Assembly: GCA_020347645.1 (NCBI GenBank) | Contig: CP070736.1 | Span: 453,184 to 507,284 of the forward strand | Length of the DNA stretch: 54,101 nucleotides | Source: Methanobacteriota archaeon | GTDB lineage: Archaea; Thermoplasmatota; Thermoplasmata; UBA10834 | Reading direction: 5' to 3' | Shown: piece after piece, positions 44,068 through 52,117 of the stretch | How the letters are laid out: each line of letters begins with the position of its first letter | How positions within the stretch are numbered: position 1 is the stretch's first letter | Made by a program: the position numbers and the translations under genes | The notes under the pieces: generated by a model | The model's database searches: none | The model's input: the letters and a program-made list of their open reading frames with translations, nothing else | What the model was told of the DNA's origin: nothing

Positions 44068-45044
44068 AAGTTGAGGGAGGGGGAGTAGCTCTTCACCTTG
44101 CGCTGAGCCAGGGGTTTCAGAACTCTTCCCTCCTTCATGGCCACCGCCCTCATATCGTTCATACGGCTTTCAAGCTCAGCCTCTTCCATTATCATATAGA
44201 AGTGTACGACTCCTCCTGGCTTCAATGCCCTAATGGCTTCTGGCAGGAACTTGTGGGCGTTGTGCGGAAGGTTCATGATGATCCTATCCGCCCTGCCGAG
44301 CTTAGCCACCTCTTCCCGCGCATCTCCGAGAATGGGTTCCACGCGTACGGCCTTATTCAATTGAATGTTCTCCTCAAGGTATTTGACTGCGTCTGGATTG
44401 GAGTCGATTGCGTAGACGGTTTCGGGCTTGCGCGTTTTGGCAATCAGTATTGAGAACGGACCGATTCCGGCGAACATGTCAATCACGGTTTCACCATCCT
44501 CTACCTGCTCGGCCACGATCACTCTCTCTGCGGCAAGTCTCGGAGAGAAGAAGACTTTGGACACATCCATCCTGAAAGTGAGGCCGTATTCCCTGTGGAC
44601 GGTCTCCATAGCCTTTGTACCCGCAACGACCTTGACACCCCTGGTCCTGAATTCATCTACGACGCCGACGTCGAGGCACACGGTCTGAATTGATTTCTGT
44701 GTCGCAATGATTGCCTGCCCGATCTCGTTCGCGAAAGGAAGCACCTCATCGGATATCTTCACAATGGCTATCGAGCCGAGGACATCGTACGATGACGGGA
44801 GATACCTTCTGAGCTCGTCTGGCAAATCGACGAGGACTCTGAAATCCTTGATATGATCATCCGTCTCTTCGAATTCGTGAGTCTCAATCGGAAATCCGAG
44901 ATCCAGTCTCTGTGACACAGGCAAGTAGACGTGCTTGACATCCGAGCGTATCTGCAGACCCTTTCTCAGTACACCCTTGGAGACGAGCCTGCGCCTCACG
45001 GGCTCTGCCTTCTTCTTGGGAACCACGATGCAGAGGGATTTCAT
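44040..45044 (-). CDS. trm5: tRNA (guanine37-N1)-methyltransferase Trm5
   Basis: Trm5 methylates G37 next to the anticodon, preventing frameshifts. The protein (334 residues) has the N-terminal D1-type domain, the D2 segment (GLTFRMDVSKVFFSPRLAAER) and a class I methyltransferase domain with DMFAGIGPFSI and the NLPHNAHKFLPEA catalytic-pocket motif. The related wybutosine enzyme Tyw2/Taw2 is similar, but the NLP motif favours Trm5. The minus-strand TATA-like CTTATCTATC lies about 25 bases upstream, so the message is probably leaderless. It overlaps dut at the 3' end. Confidence 0.92.
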   Translation of the reverse strand: MKSLCIVVPKKKAEPVRRRLVSKGVLRKGLQIRSDVKHVYLPVSQRLDLGFPIETHEFEETDDHIKDFRVLVDLPDELRRYLPSSYDVLGSIAIVKISDEVLPFANEIGQAIIATQKSIQTVCLDVGVVDEFRTRGVKVVAGTKAMETVHREYGLTFRMDVSKVFFSPRLAAERVIVAEQVEDGETVIDMFAGIGPFSILIAKTRKPETVYAIDSNPDAVKYLEENIQLNKAVRVEPILGDAREEVAKLGRADRIIMNLPHNAHKFLPEAIRALKPGGVVHFYMIMEEAELESRMNDMRAVAMKEGRVLKPLAQRKVKSYSPSLNFYAFDLEFL

Positions 45045-45141
45045 ATCTACAACAAATCAGCATCTGAGATAGATAAGGGCTGGGGTGGACGAGCCGGAGA
45101 AGAATACAATTACCTCCACAGGCAATCCCTCCATAGATAAC
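45045..45141. promoter_or_regulatory. Compact divergent promoter between trm5 and dph5
   Basis: GATAGATAAG (45067-45076) can be read as a TATA-like element on both strands. On the minus strand it lies about 25 bases from the trm5 ATG (leaderless). On the plus strand it predicts a start near 45098, before ATG 45142. Confidence 0.35.
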
Positions 45142-45939
45142 ATGGCCGAGAAGGAGCACGCCGGGAGACTAGCACTTGTGGGGTTGGGCCTCTGCGACGA
45201 GAAGGACATCACTGTACGAGGGATGGAGGAGATAATGAGTGCGGACAACGTCTTCGCTGAGCACTACACATCGAGGCTTAAGGAGGGCTCGATATCGAGG
45301 CTATCGAATGCCATCGGGAAGGAAATCGTTATGCTTCCCAGGAAGGAAGTCGAAGAAGGATCTCGCATCATCGATTCATGCAGGACGGGACGAACTGCCT
45401 TCCTGGTCGGGGGGGATCCATTGACAGCCACCACGCACATCGACCTCCGGTTAAGAGCCTTGCAGGAGTCGATTGAAACCGTAGTCGTCCACGCCTCTTC
45501 CGTGCTGACCGCAGTGCCCGGATTGCTTGGACTGCAGCATTACAAGCTGGGCAGAACGACGACGCTTCCGTTCCCTCAGAAAGGATATCTCCCAACGAGT
45601 CCCTACGAGATCATTGTCGAGAACCTTGCCCGCGGACTCCATTCGCTGGTGTTGTTGGATACGAACTCGGCTGACGAGGGCAATATGACGGCGAACGAGG
45701 GGATGGAAGTGCTCCTGGATATGGCAGGCAAATCCGATGGACTTGCGAAACTAGATGAGGATACGCTAGTTGCTGTCGTTGCGAGAGCGGGGGCTCCTGA
45801 TTGCGTCATAGCTGCGGGGAGGATGACCGACATGCGAACACGTTCTTTCGGACTCCCGCTGCACACGATTGTTATTCCTGGTCGGCTTCATTTCATGGAG
45901 GAAGAGGCTCTTAAGGCATTCGCAAATCTTAGAACATGA
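45142..45939 (+). CDS. dph5: Diphthine synthase
   Basis: Dph5 methylates the modified histidine of elongation factor 2 in diphthamide synthesis. It is a tetrapyrrole methylase-fold protein: LALVGLGLCDEKDITVRG at the N-terminus, FLVGGDPLTATTH, VPGLLGLQHYKLGRTTTLPF, VLLDTNSADE and the C-terminal HTIVIPGRLHFME. Length of 265 residues from ATG 45142 is normal. GTG 45085 would add an unconserved 19-residue extension. Diphthamide is restricted to archaea and eukaryotes, so this gene supports the archaeal origin of the window. Confidence 0.95.
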   Translation: MAEKEHAGRLALVGLGLCDEKDITVRGMEEIMSADNVFAEHYTSRLKEGSISRLSNAIGKEIVMLPRKEVEEGSRIIDSCRTGRTAFLVGGDPLTATTHIDLRLRALQESIETVVVHASSVLTAVPGLLGLQHYKLGRTTTLPFPQKGYLPTSPYEIIVENLARGLHSLVLLDTNSADEGNMTANEGMEVLLDMAGKSDGLAKLDEDTLVAVVARAGAPDCVIAAGRMTDMRTRSFGLPLHTIVIPGRLHFMEEEALKAFANLRT

Positions 45940-46030
45940 ATGTCCTTGATTCCGGCGCTTTCTGAAAGACATCCTCCGATCGATGCCGTGAATGCCGTCG
46001 CTTCGGTGAGAGAACAGAAGTGCTGACGCC

Positions 46031-46960
46031 TCAAGACTTCCTCAAAAGGATCACACTGACTCGAATCTTGTCTCTGAGAGATAGATCACCGTAGCTCCCA
46101 TGAATGATCTTCTTACTGCCGAGTCGTTGCCGGACCTGCTTGACTATGTCTTCCTGCTCTCGATCCCATGGATCGGCTGCGGAGTAAACGACGAATGCGG
46201 TCTCTATGTCGCACAGATCGAAATCAAACCAGGGAGACTGGAAAGCCTCCTCGACTGCACGTCGGACCCTGTCGTCCCCTCTTCCAATACCCAGGCCGAA
46301 GCGTCCGAAGCGTCCATCGCCAACCATATCTCTTATTCTCATCGCGTCCTGTCTTCCCATGACCATTGTCATGTCGAGCATCGGTCGGTGCATTATTCCA
46401 TTCATAACAGTGAATGCCTTGGACAACGGAAGGGATGGAACCAGATCTGACAATGCGTCGTTGCCAAAAACGACGCAGGCATCGGTATAGGAGCATATCC
46501 TTTCTAGGCATTCCGTCGCAAACTCTCTGCGTCGCTCGCTCTCTGCGGAGAATGGCGATGCGACCAGGGCAACGGACCGTGTCCCTCTGCTCTTTGCCAG
46601 TTGTCCAAGAACTGCGGTCCCCAGACTGCCAGTAATGCCTCCCAACCCTGTCATCAAGAATGCGATATCGACGCCATCGAAGTGGCTATAGATGTCGCTG
46701 CCCACGACGGAAGGAGATTGGCTTAGGATGGCTGAATCTGTATGATACAACCCCACAAGTCTCTGTTGAGAAATCAGCAGATGCTCGGATGCGCCGGAAC
46801 GCTCGATATCCGCCTTCGAGGTGGAAACCGCCACGGACGGTATCTCGGAACAAGTAATCATGTTGCACCCAGCGCTACCGACGCCGAATACCTTGGCCTT
46901 TATCCGGCCATCGCCTGAAGGCTGAGATAGAGCTTCGATATCGCCTGCCATCTGACGCAT
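46031..46960 (-). CDS. Divergent FtsZ/tubulin-superfamily protein
   Basis: This 309-residue protein has an FtsZ-like GTPase fold: T1 loop KVFGVGSAGCNMI, T4 glycine loop MTGLGGITGSLGTAV (GGGTGTG in FtsZ), and SPFSAESERRRE followed by FGNDAL (FtsZ PF..E..rR, N-D). The FtsZ region holding INLDFADVRTVM is replaced by a different stretch near GRQDAMRIRDMV, so the NxDxxD hydrolysis motif is not recognisable. It probably binds nucleotide but may hydrolyse it poorly. It could be a regulatory or shape-related paralogue. ATG 46960 or 46951 lies about 25 bases after ATAAAT. Confidence 0.8.
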   Translation of the reverse strand: MRQMAGDIEALSQPSGDGRIKAKVFGVGSAGCNMITCSEIPSVAVSTSKADIERSGASEHLLISQQRLVGLYHTDSAILSQSPSVVGSDIYSHFDGVDIAFLMTGLGGITGSLGTAVLGQLAKSRGTRSVALVASPFSAESERRREFATECLERICSYTDACVVFGNDALSDLVPSLPLSKAFTVMNGIMHRPMLDMTMVMGRQDAMRIRDMVGDGRFGRFGLGIGRGDDRVRRAVEEAFQSPWFDFDLCDIETAFVVYSAADPWDREQEDIVKQVRQRLGSKKIIHGSYGDLSLRDKIRVSVILLRKS

Positions 46961-46976
46961 CCATACAGATACGCCG

Positions 46977-46982
46977 ATTTAT
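46977..46982 (-). promoter_or_regulatory. TATA box of the FtsZ-like gene
   Basis: The minus-strand ATAAAT, within AACATAAATCG, predicts a transcript start near 46954, at or between the two candidate ATG codons. The message is therefore probably leaderless. Nothing else was recognised in 46961-47147. Confidence 0.45.
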
Positions 46983-47147
46983 GTTTCACGGCTGCTTGCT
47001 ATGTGGCTCCGTGCAGGCAATAAGCTCAATATGGTGGGCGGTATTCGAGTGAAGAGGGAGAGCGGAGAGGTCTATGTCGCCGGACATTCATCCGGCCTTT
47101 CAAGACGACCGAATGTCACGCCCGTGATTTCAAAGGAAGGATGTATC

Positions 47148-48260
47148 ATGCGATTGGTGCACATATCAGACACACATCTGGGATTCTTCGCCTATTCACG
47201 GTCTGACCCAGACATGGGCATCAATCAGAGGGAAGCCGATTTCTATCGCGCGTTCGCCAGAGCCGTTGACAGAATCATGGAAATAAAACCGGACATTGTG
47301 GTCCATGCGGGAGACCTCTTCGATGGTGTAAGGCCTCAGAACAGGGCGATCGATTTCGCAATTAGACAGCTCATCAGGCTATCCGAATCTGGTGTGGAGA
47401 TCGTGCTGATCAGCGGAAACCATTCGACACCCAAGATGAGGGAGACGGGGAGCATATTCCGCATATTCGAACACTTGAATGGCATCCACCCTATACACGA
47501 GCCGGGAATCTCCGAGGTGACGGTGGGGGACTTGACAATTCATGCAATCCCCCATTCGACTACCCCGTCCATGATGGACGTTCTGCCTCGATTGAAGCTC
47601 TCGCGAGATTCGCGATATAATGTGCTGCTCGTGCATGCCGGAATCGAAGGTTCCAGCAGGTACCGAACCGACCATATAAACCAGCAGATGATCGCACTTG
47701 GGACGATTCCAGCAGACCTTGATTACGTAGCACTCGGGCATTATCACGAATTCGCTAAGGTGCGAAAGGGCATGTTCTACTCCGGCTCGATCGAACGGCT
47801 TGGATTTGGTGAGGTGGGACAGAAGAAGGGCATCGTGGAAGTGGACCTCGCGCGTGGGAACACTCAATTCCATGAACTCGGCACCAGGAGCATGTTCGAC
47901 ATTGAGTCGGTAGATGCAGGCGACTTGTCTGGAATCGAAGTCTTCAGCGAGGTGAAATCCAGGCTGGAAGAAGTCCCTCTCGAGGGCGCAATAGCACGGT
48001 TGTCCATCAAGAATGTGCGGCCAGAGGTGGCACGCTCGCTTGATGTATCATCTTTGAAGAGACTGGCTTTGGACGCGCTCCATTTCGACCTAAAGATCGA
48101 ACGAAAGGATGGAGACATGCATGGTGAAGCGAGAGATCCCTCGATCGGCCCTCTGGAACGGGAGTACGTGGAGTACGTAAGAGGGTTGAACATCGCTGAG
48201 GATAGGAAGAAACGCTTGCTTAGCCTCGGAACATCATATTTCGCGGAGGGTACGGAATGA
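47148..48260 (+). CDS. mre11: DNA double-strand break repair nuclease Mre11
   Basis: Mre11 is the nuclease of the Mre11-Rad50 repair complex. The five phosphodiesterase motifs are present in order: HISDTHLG, HAGDLFDG, ISGNHSTP, VLLVHAG and LGHYHE. The C-terminal helical part that contacts the Rad50 coiled coil follows. The length of 370 residues from ATG 47148, with GGAAGGA upstream, fits. The frame continues upstream to 47001 but shows no conserved residues. It overlaps rad50 by four bases. Confidence 0.96.
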   Translation: MRLVHISDTHLGFFAYSRSDPDMGINQREADFYRAFARAVDRIMEIKPDIVVHAGDLFDGVRPQNRAIDFAIRQLIRLSESGVEIVLISGNHSTPKMRETGSIFRIFEHLNGIHPIHEPGISEVTVGDLTIHAIPHSTTPSMMDVLPRLKLSRDSRYNVLLVHAGIEGSSRYRTDHINQQMIALGTIPADLDYVALGHYHEFAKVRKGMFYSGSIERLGFGEVGQKKGIVEVDLARGNTQFHELGTRSMFDIESVDAGDLSGIEVFSEVKSRLEEVPLEGAIARLSIKNVRPEVARSLDVSSLKRLALDALHFDLKIERKDGDMHGEARDPSIGPLEREYVEYVRGLNIAEDRKKRLLSLGTSYFAEGTE

Positions 48261-50680
48261 GGATTGAATACCTGGAGCTGAGGAATTACAGGAAATTCAA
48301 AGACCTCAAACTCCAGTTTCCGGACGGCATCGTCGGCATCCTCGGCTTGAATGGCTCCGGAAAGACGACTATAATCGAAGCGGTCGCATGGGCCCTCTTC
48401 GGAAACGAGGAAGAGGTGGTCCGCACAAATAGGGAAAGCATCCGGTTCTCGAATTCTGGTCCCCACGATACTGTGAAAGCTGTACTCGAGTTCGAACTCG
48501 ACGACAAAGAGTACAGAGTCAACAGAGAGATGGGTGGCCGAAGCCTCTCCATGAAAGCCTCTTTGCATTCAGGTGGGGAGGTCATAGCTGAAGGTGATAA
48601 AGCCGTTAGGGCTGCCGTCCAAAGGCTAATCGGGATGGACTACAAAGCGTTCTTCACTTCCGTTTTCGCGCGTCAAAAAGAGCTCGATGATCTGCAGGAG
48701 ATGCAACCTGCGAGGCGCAAGGAGACAGTGTTGAGGATGCTGCGCATCGATGGTCTCGATGCCATAATCCGGTCGATAAGGGCGGACAAGAATTCCGCTT
48801 CGGAGAGAATCCGCGGAGCCGAAGCGCTCCTCTTTGACGAGGATGGAAACGACCGTGAGTCTGCAGCAGCGGACAGACTTGGCTTATCCATAAAGGAAGC
48901 CGCCGATGCGGAGAAGGATCTTGAAATGGCTAAGGAGGCTGCCGACACCCTCTTGGGAAGAGTTGCTGAGGCCCGCAAACGCAGAGACGCGCTGAGAAAG
49001 GATGTGGAAGCGCTCAATGTGACCAGCGCGAGACTAGAAGCAATCAGGAGATCATTGAACGACAAGAGAGTGGCGGACGAGGCGTCTGGCAAGAGAATCC
49101 TAGAGCTGGAACACGCTCTCGACAAGTTGCCCGAACTCGAACATGCCGAGGGTGAATGGAATAAGGCGTCGATCGAGAAGGATACTATGGAGCGCGAGAA
49201 GGAGCGTTTCGATAAGCGCGAGCATCTTCGGAGGGACATCGAAACAATCGATGCTGAGACCAAAGCCCTTGCTGAAAGAATTACAGGGCTCGGAATGCTC
49301 CGGCACGATGAGGAGGATGCCAAGGCCAATATCGAATCCGCAAGCAGGGACCTGAAGGAATCGGCATCGCAGAGAGAGAGACTGGCGAAGAAGATTGCTG
49401 CGTCCAATGCCAGAATCGCTGAGTGGAGGGAAGGTCTTGATAGGCACGCCAACCAACTCGCTGAAATCAAGGACGCTGGAGAGCGTGGGACCTGTCCGAC
49501 ATGCGAGAGGCCGCTTGGGGAATCATATTCCATGTTGGTGGACAAGATCGAAGGGGACATCGCTTCCGCGAAATCCCAGATTGAGGAAGAGGAAGGATTG
49601 CTGTCGAGCGCGCGGAGTAATCTCAGCTCACTTGAGAACAGGGTCGTCGCACTGGAGAAGAAGCTCGAATATCAGGAGAAGAGAATGGCAAAGCTGAGAA
49701 GTGATTCAGCCAAGAAGGAATCGTTCGAAGACGAGCTCAGGAGGACGAAGGTCAAACGAGAAGATAGGATGCGTGTCATCAATGAAATGGGAGATATTCC
49801 ATACTCGTCCGAGAGACACGAAGCTGCTAGAAAGACTGTAGAGGAATTCAACACAAGACATGAAGAATTTCTGAAACTCGACGACAAGCGGAATCAGTTC
49901 AAACGTGCCAAATCAGAGAGAGATGAACTGCGCGCATCTGTCAAGCTACTGGAAAAGGAAGAAATGGATACCTCAACAATGGTGGAGAAGCTCAGCCCGC
50001 GGAAGGCTCTCTACGAGGGGGTTCTAGAGGAGTATGATAATAGGAACGAGGAATTTGTGACGGCGAAAGATCAGGTGGGAAACGCGAAAGCAGTCAGGGA
50101 GAGAGCCAAAGGCGACTGTGAAGCGGCGAAACGGGAACTCAGAGCCATTCAGAAATCCAAGGAAACCGTAGAGCAACACAGAAAACGTGTGGACGAGCTT
50201 GGAGCTCTGGAAGAGGTTTTCGTAAACTTCAAGGATCATCTGATCAGCAGGATAGCTCCGACACTAGGAGACTTCACATCGGGAATCCTCGATCTTATGA
50301 CTGATGGCAAGTACGACAGAGTCTCTCTCGACGACAACTACCAGATGAGCGTTGAAGACGGGGGGACATTCCATCCGTTGGATCGGTTTTCGGGAGGAGA
50401 GGCGGACATAGCAAACCTGAGCCTGAGGCTGGCGATATCTAAGGTAGTCGCCGAGAGAACCGGAACGAATCAAATCAACTTCCTCATACTCGACGAGATA
50501 TTCGGGTCGCTCGATCCAAGCAGGAAGAGGAGTGTTATGATTGCGCTATCGGGCCTTTCTTCCCAGTTCAGACAGGTCATGCTAATCACGCACGTAGATG
50601 ACATCAAGGACCTGCTAACGAATGTGATTAGCGTCGAGGAGCTCCCCGACGGGACAAGCACTGCCAAGATTGTCAGCTGA
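48257..50680 (+). CDS. rad50: DNA double-strand break repair ATPase Rad50
   Basis: Rad50 is the SMC-like ATPase that tethers DNA ends. Walker A is GLNGSGKTT (about 30-38), and the Q-loop region is SVFARQKELD. Long coiled coils flank the zinc hook Cys413-Pro-Thr-Cys416. The signature FSGGEAD (about 711-717) and Walker B LILDEIFGSLD (Asp746-Glu747) lie in the C-terminal lobe. At 807 residues it is a normal archaeal size. The ATGA overlap couples it to mre11. HerA and NurA, often adjacent in archaea, are not here. The last eight bases overlap the convergent DUF72 gene. Confidence 0.97.
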   Translation: MRIEYLELRNYRKFKDLKLQFPDGIVGILGLNGSGKTTIIEAVAWALFGNEEEVVRTNRESIRFSNSGPHDTVKAVLEFELDDKEYRVNREMGGRSLSMKASLHSGGEVIAEGDKAVRAAVQRLIGMDYKAFFTSVFARQKELDDLQEMQPARRKETVLRMLRIDGLDAIIRSIRADKNSASERIRGAEALLFDEDGNDRESAAADRLGLSIKEAADAEKDLEMAKEAADTLLGRVAEARKRRDALRKDVEALNVTSARLEAIRRSLNDKRVADEASGKRILELEHALDKLPELEHAEGEWNKASIEKDTMEREKERFDKREHLRRDIETIDAETKALAERITGLGMLRHDEEDAKANIESASRDLKESASQRERLAKKIAASNARIAEWREGLDRHANQLAEIKDAGERGTCPTCERPLGESYSMLVDKIEGDIASAKSQIEEEEGLLSSARSNLSSLENRVVALEKKLEYQEKRMAKLRSDSAKKESFEDELRRTKVKREDRMRVINEMGDIPYSSERHEAARKTVEEFNTRHEEFLKLDDKRNQFKRAKSERDELRASVKLLEKEEMDTSTMVEKLSPRKALYEGVLEEYDNRNEEFVTAKDQVGNAKAVRERAKGDCEAAKRELRAIQKSKETVEQHRKRVDELGALEEVFVNFKDHLISRIAPTLGDFTSGILDLMTDGKYDRVSLDDNYQMSVEDGGTFHPLDRFSGGEADIANLSLRLAISKVVAERTGTNQINFLILDEIFGSLDPSRKRSVMIALSGLSSQFRQVMLITHVDDIKDLLTNVISVEELPDGTSTAKIVS

Positions 50681-51566
50681 AACCGCCGAGAGTCATCTGG
50701 TCCTGGATGTCTATGTCCTTCGCCTCATGCGCTATCGCAAGCAAATCCATCATCTGAAACGCATTCTTTACCGATTTTGCCCTGCCGTGGTTGTTGAAGT
50801 AGATGCGTGCCTTGTCACAGTTAGCTATCATTTCATCGAGTCGGGGTTTCCATGATTTCAGTTGCTCGGAGGTATAAAGGTAATCATACCTGTTTATCCT
50901 GTAGTCGTGTTCGGCTTCGTCCCTGAACCATAGGTCATAGTTTCTACCATGCAGACGTACGTATGCGTCCTTAGATGTCAGCGATCTTGTGATGGGGAAT
51001 CCGGGACCGTCAACAATCACGTTGGCAACATTAAACTCCTGCAAAACCTCGAGTGCGTCGGATACCACTTCGTTTCCTCTCTCGTTCAGCCAGCTGCGGT
51101 GACGGAACTCCACCGCATAGGAATGGAGGTCTGTGTCCAGCAGCTGAAACAATGCCCTGAGCTTGCCAAGGCTGGCAATGCCGTCGAACCTGAAATGGGG
51201 AGAAAGCTGAACCAGCACCCCACCCAGCAAGTTCGCGTCGGAGAGCGGCTTGACGCAAAGATTCTCGAAACTCGCTGCCAGGGAGGCAGCCTTTCCAGAG
51301 GCATCCTTCAGGATAGACTCGTGCGTGATCATCTGCGGCAATTTGACTGAGAACTCGAAGCCTGGCCTCTGTGAGCCCTTTTCGACCCACGACTTCACGA
51401 CAAACTCGTTCGGAACGCGATAGAACGTCGAGTTGATTTCCACTGTCGAGAAGAATCTTGAGTAGTAAGCGAACCATTCGCTCTTCCTGTTGGCAATTTC
51501 CGTTGGGTAGAACCGGCCCACCCAATCGTCGTAGGACCACCCGGAGCAGCCTATCAGTGCTGCCAT
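50673..51566 (-). CDS. DUF72 family protein
   Basis: This 297-residue TIM-barrel-like protein of the YecE/DUF72 family has the typical start IGCSGWSYDDWVGRFYP, VEINSTFYRVP, FEFSVKLPQMITH, AVEFRHRSW and the late YVRLHGRN and IYFNNHGRAKSVKNAFQM. Function is unknown; a nuclease or sugar-related role has been guessed for the family. It overlaps rad50 at its 3' end. The ATG lies 26 bases after a clear TATA box, so the message is leaderless. Confidence 0.93.
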   Translation of the reverse strand: MAALIGCSGWSYDDWVGRFYPTEIANRKSEWFAYYSRFFSTVEINSTFYRVPNEFVVKSWVEKGSQRPGFEFSVKLPQMITHESILKDASGKAASLAASFENLCVKPLSDANLLGGVLVQLSPHFRFDGIASLGKLRALFQLLDTDLHSYAVEFRHRSWLNERGNEVVSDALEVLQEFNVANVIVDGPGFPITRSLTSKDAYVRLHGRNYDLWFRDEAEHDYRINRYDYLYTSEQLKSWKPRLDEMIANCDKARIYFNNHGRAKSVKNAFQMMDLLAIAHEAKDIDIQDQMTLGGFS

Positions 51567-51587
51567 CGGTTTTATAATGCTACCGGG

Positions 51588-51596
51588 CTATAAAAA
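51588..51596 (-). promoter_or_regulatory. TATA box of the DUF72 gene
   Basis: On the minus strand TTTTTATAG is centred 26 bases before the ATG, the expected distance for a leaderless archaeal transcript. Confidence 0.55.
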
Positions 51597-51645
51597 CGAT
51601 TGCAGCGCAGTGATTCAGAAAACGCTATATCCGACCATATGCCTT

Positions 51646-51654
51646 GATATATTC
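51646..51654 (+). promoter_or_regulatory. TATA box of the candidate structured RNA
   Basis: GATATATTC is centred near 51650 and predicts transcription from about 51675, exactly where the closing helix of the downstream RNA structure begins. Confidence 0.45.
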
Positions 51655-51671
51655 AACCTATCCCTCGCGCC

Positions 51672-51865
51672 CATACGGCGTTGTGGGGTAGGCAGTCGTG
51701 CGCCGCATGGGCCCCCCTGCGAATCCCGGTGTGCCATCGAGACGTGTACAGGGAACAAGTCGGTGCACAACACCAACCCCCAGGAGGGTCAGGGCGGCGA
51801 GACTGCGCTCGCAAGCAATGAACCGCACTGTTACGCCTGGGGGACAATCTCTATGGGCCGTAACC
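51672..51865 (+). ncRNA. Candidate structured non-coding RNA with a three-way junction
   Basis: This GC-rich stretch has no convincing reading frame but folds by simple pairing. TACGGC (51674-51679) pairs with GCCGTA (51857-51862). GTTGTG (51680-51685) pairs with CACAAC (51766-51771). CCCCCAGG (51777-51784) pairs with CCTGGGGG (51836-51843). Nested stems include CCCTG/CAGGG in the first arm and GCGG/CCGC in the second. ACA follows the second arm directly, as in H/ACA guide RNAs, with 17 bases between the upper stem and ACA. I could not match it to SRP RNA or RNase P RNA signatures. Boundaries are set by the helix and the TATA box. Confidence 0.5.
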
Positions 51866-51956
51866 TTCGCTGCGATCGCATTGGATAACTCAATTGACAC
51901 GAAGCAGTCTATTGAAGAATTCTTGCATTACAGCCTGCCTGGGCAGAAGCGAGACC

Positions 51957-52041
51957 ATGGTCGGGTGAGGAAATACGTGCTGTGTTTTTCAAGGAGCGTT
52001 AGCCGATGCGATATGCATTACGATGACTGCATCCCGACCAT
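51957..52041. repeat. Nine-base inverted repeat in the region before the M28 peptidase gene
   Basis: ATGGTCGGG (51957-51965) and CCCGACCAT (52033-52041) are perfectly complementary and enclose 67 bases with a small inner hairpin ATGC-GATAT-GCAT. No gene is supported between the candidate RNA and the peptidase start. It could be a further RNA element or a DNA-binding dyad. Confidence 0.35.
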
Positions 52042-52088
52042 CTGAGGCTCGCGCGCGGACCTTAGGCTGACAGAAGATGGCTATGCAT

Positions 52089-52097
52089 ACAAATATC
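52089..52097 (+). promoter_or_regulatory. TATA box of the M28 peptidase gene
   Basis: ACAAATATC is centred about 25 bases before ATG 52118. With no ribosome binding site before that ATG, a leaderless transcript is expected. Confidence 0.5.
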
Positions 52098-52117
52098 GTC
52101 AAGGGAATCACCCCCCA

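Noticed and set aside
51577-51888. A 103-codon plus-strand open frame over the candidate RNA.
   Set aside because: It has no ribosome binding site, no recognisable domain, and is better explained by GC-rich RNA structure.
51672-52041. Assignment of the structured region as SRP RNA or RNase P RNA.
   Set aside because: The SRP GGAAG/AGCAG S-domain signature and UGUAA Alu motif are missing, and the RNase P GAGGAAAGUCC and ACAGAA boxes are not found.
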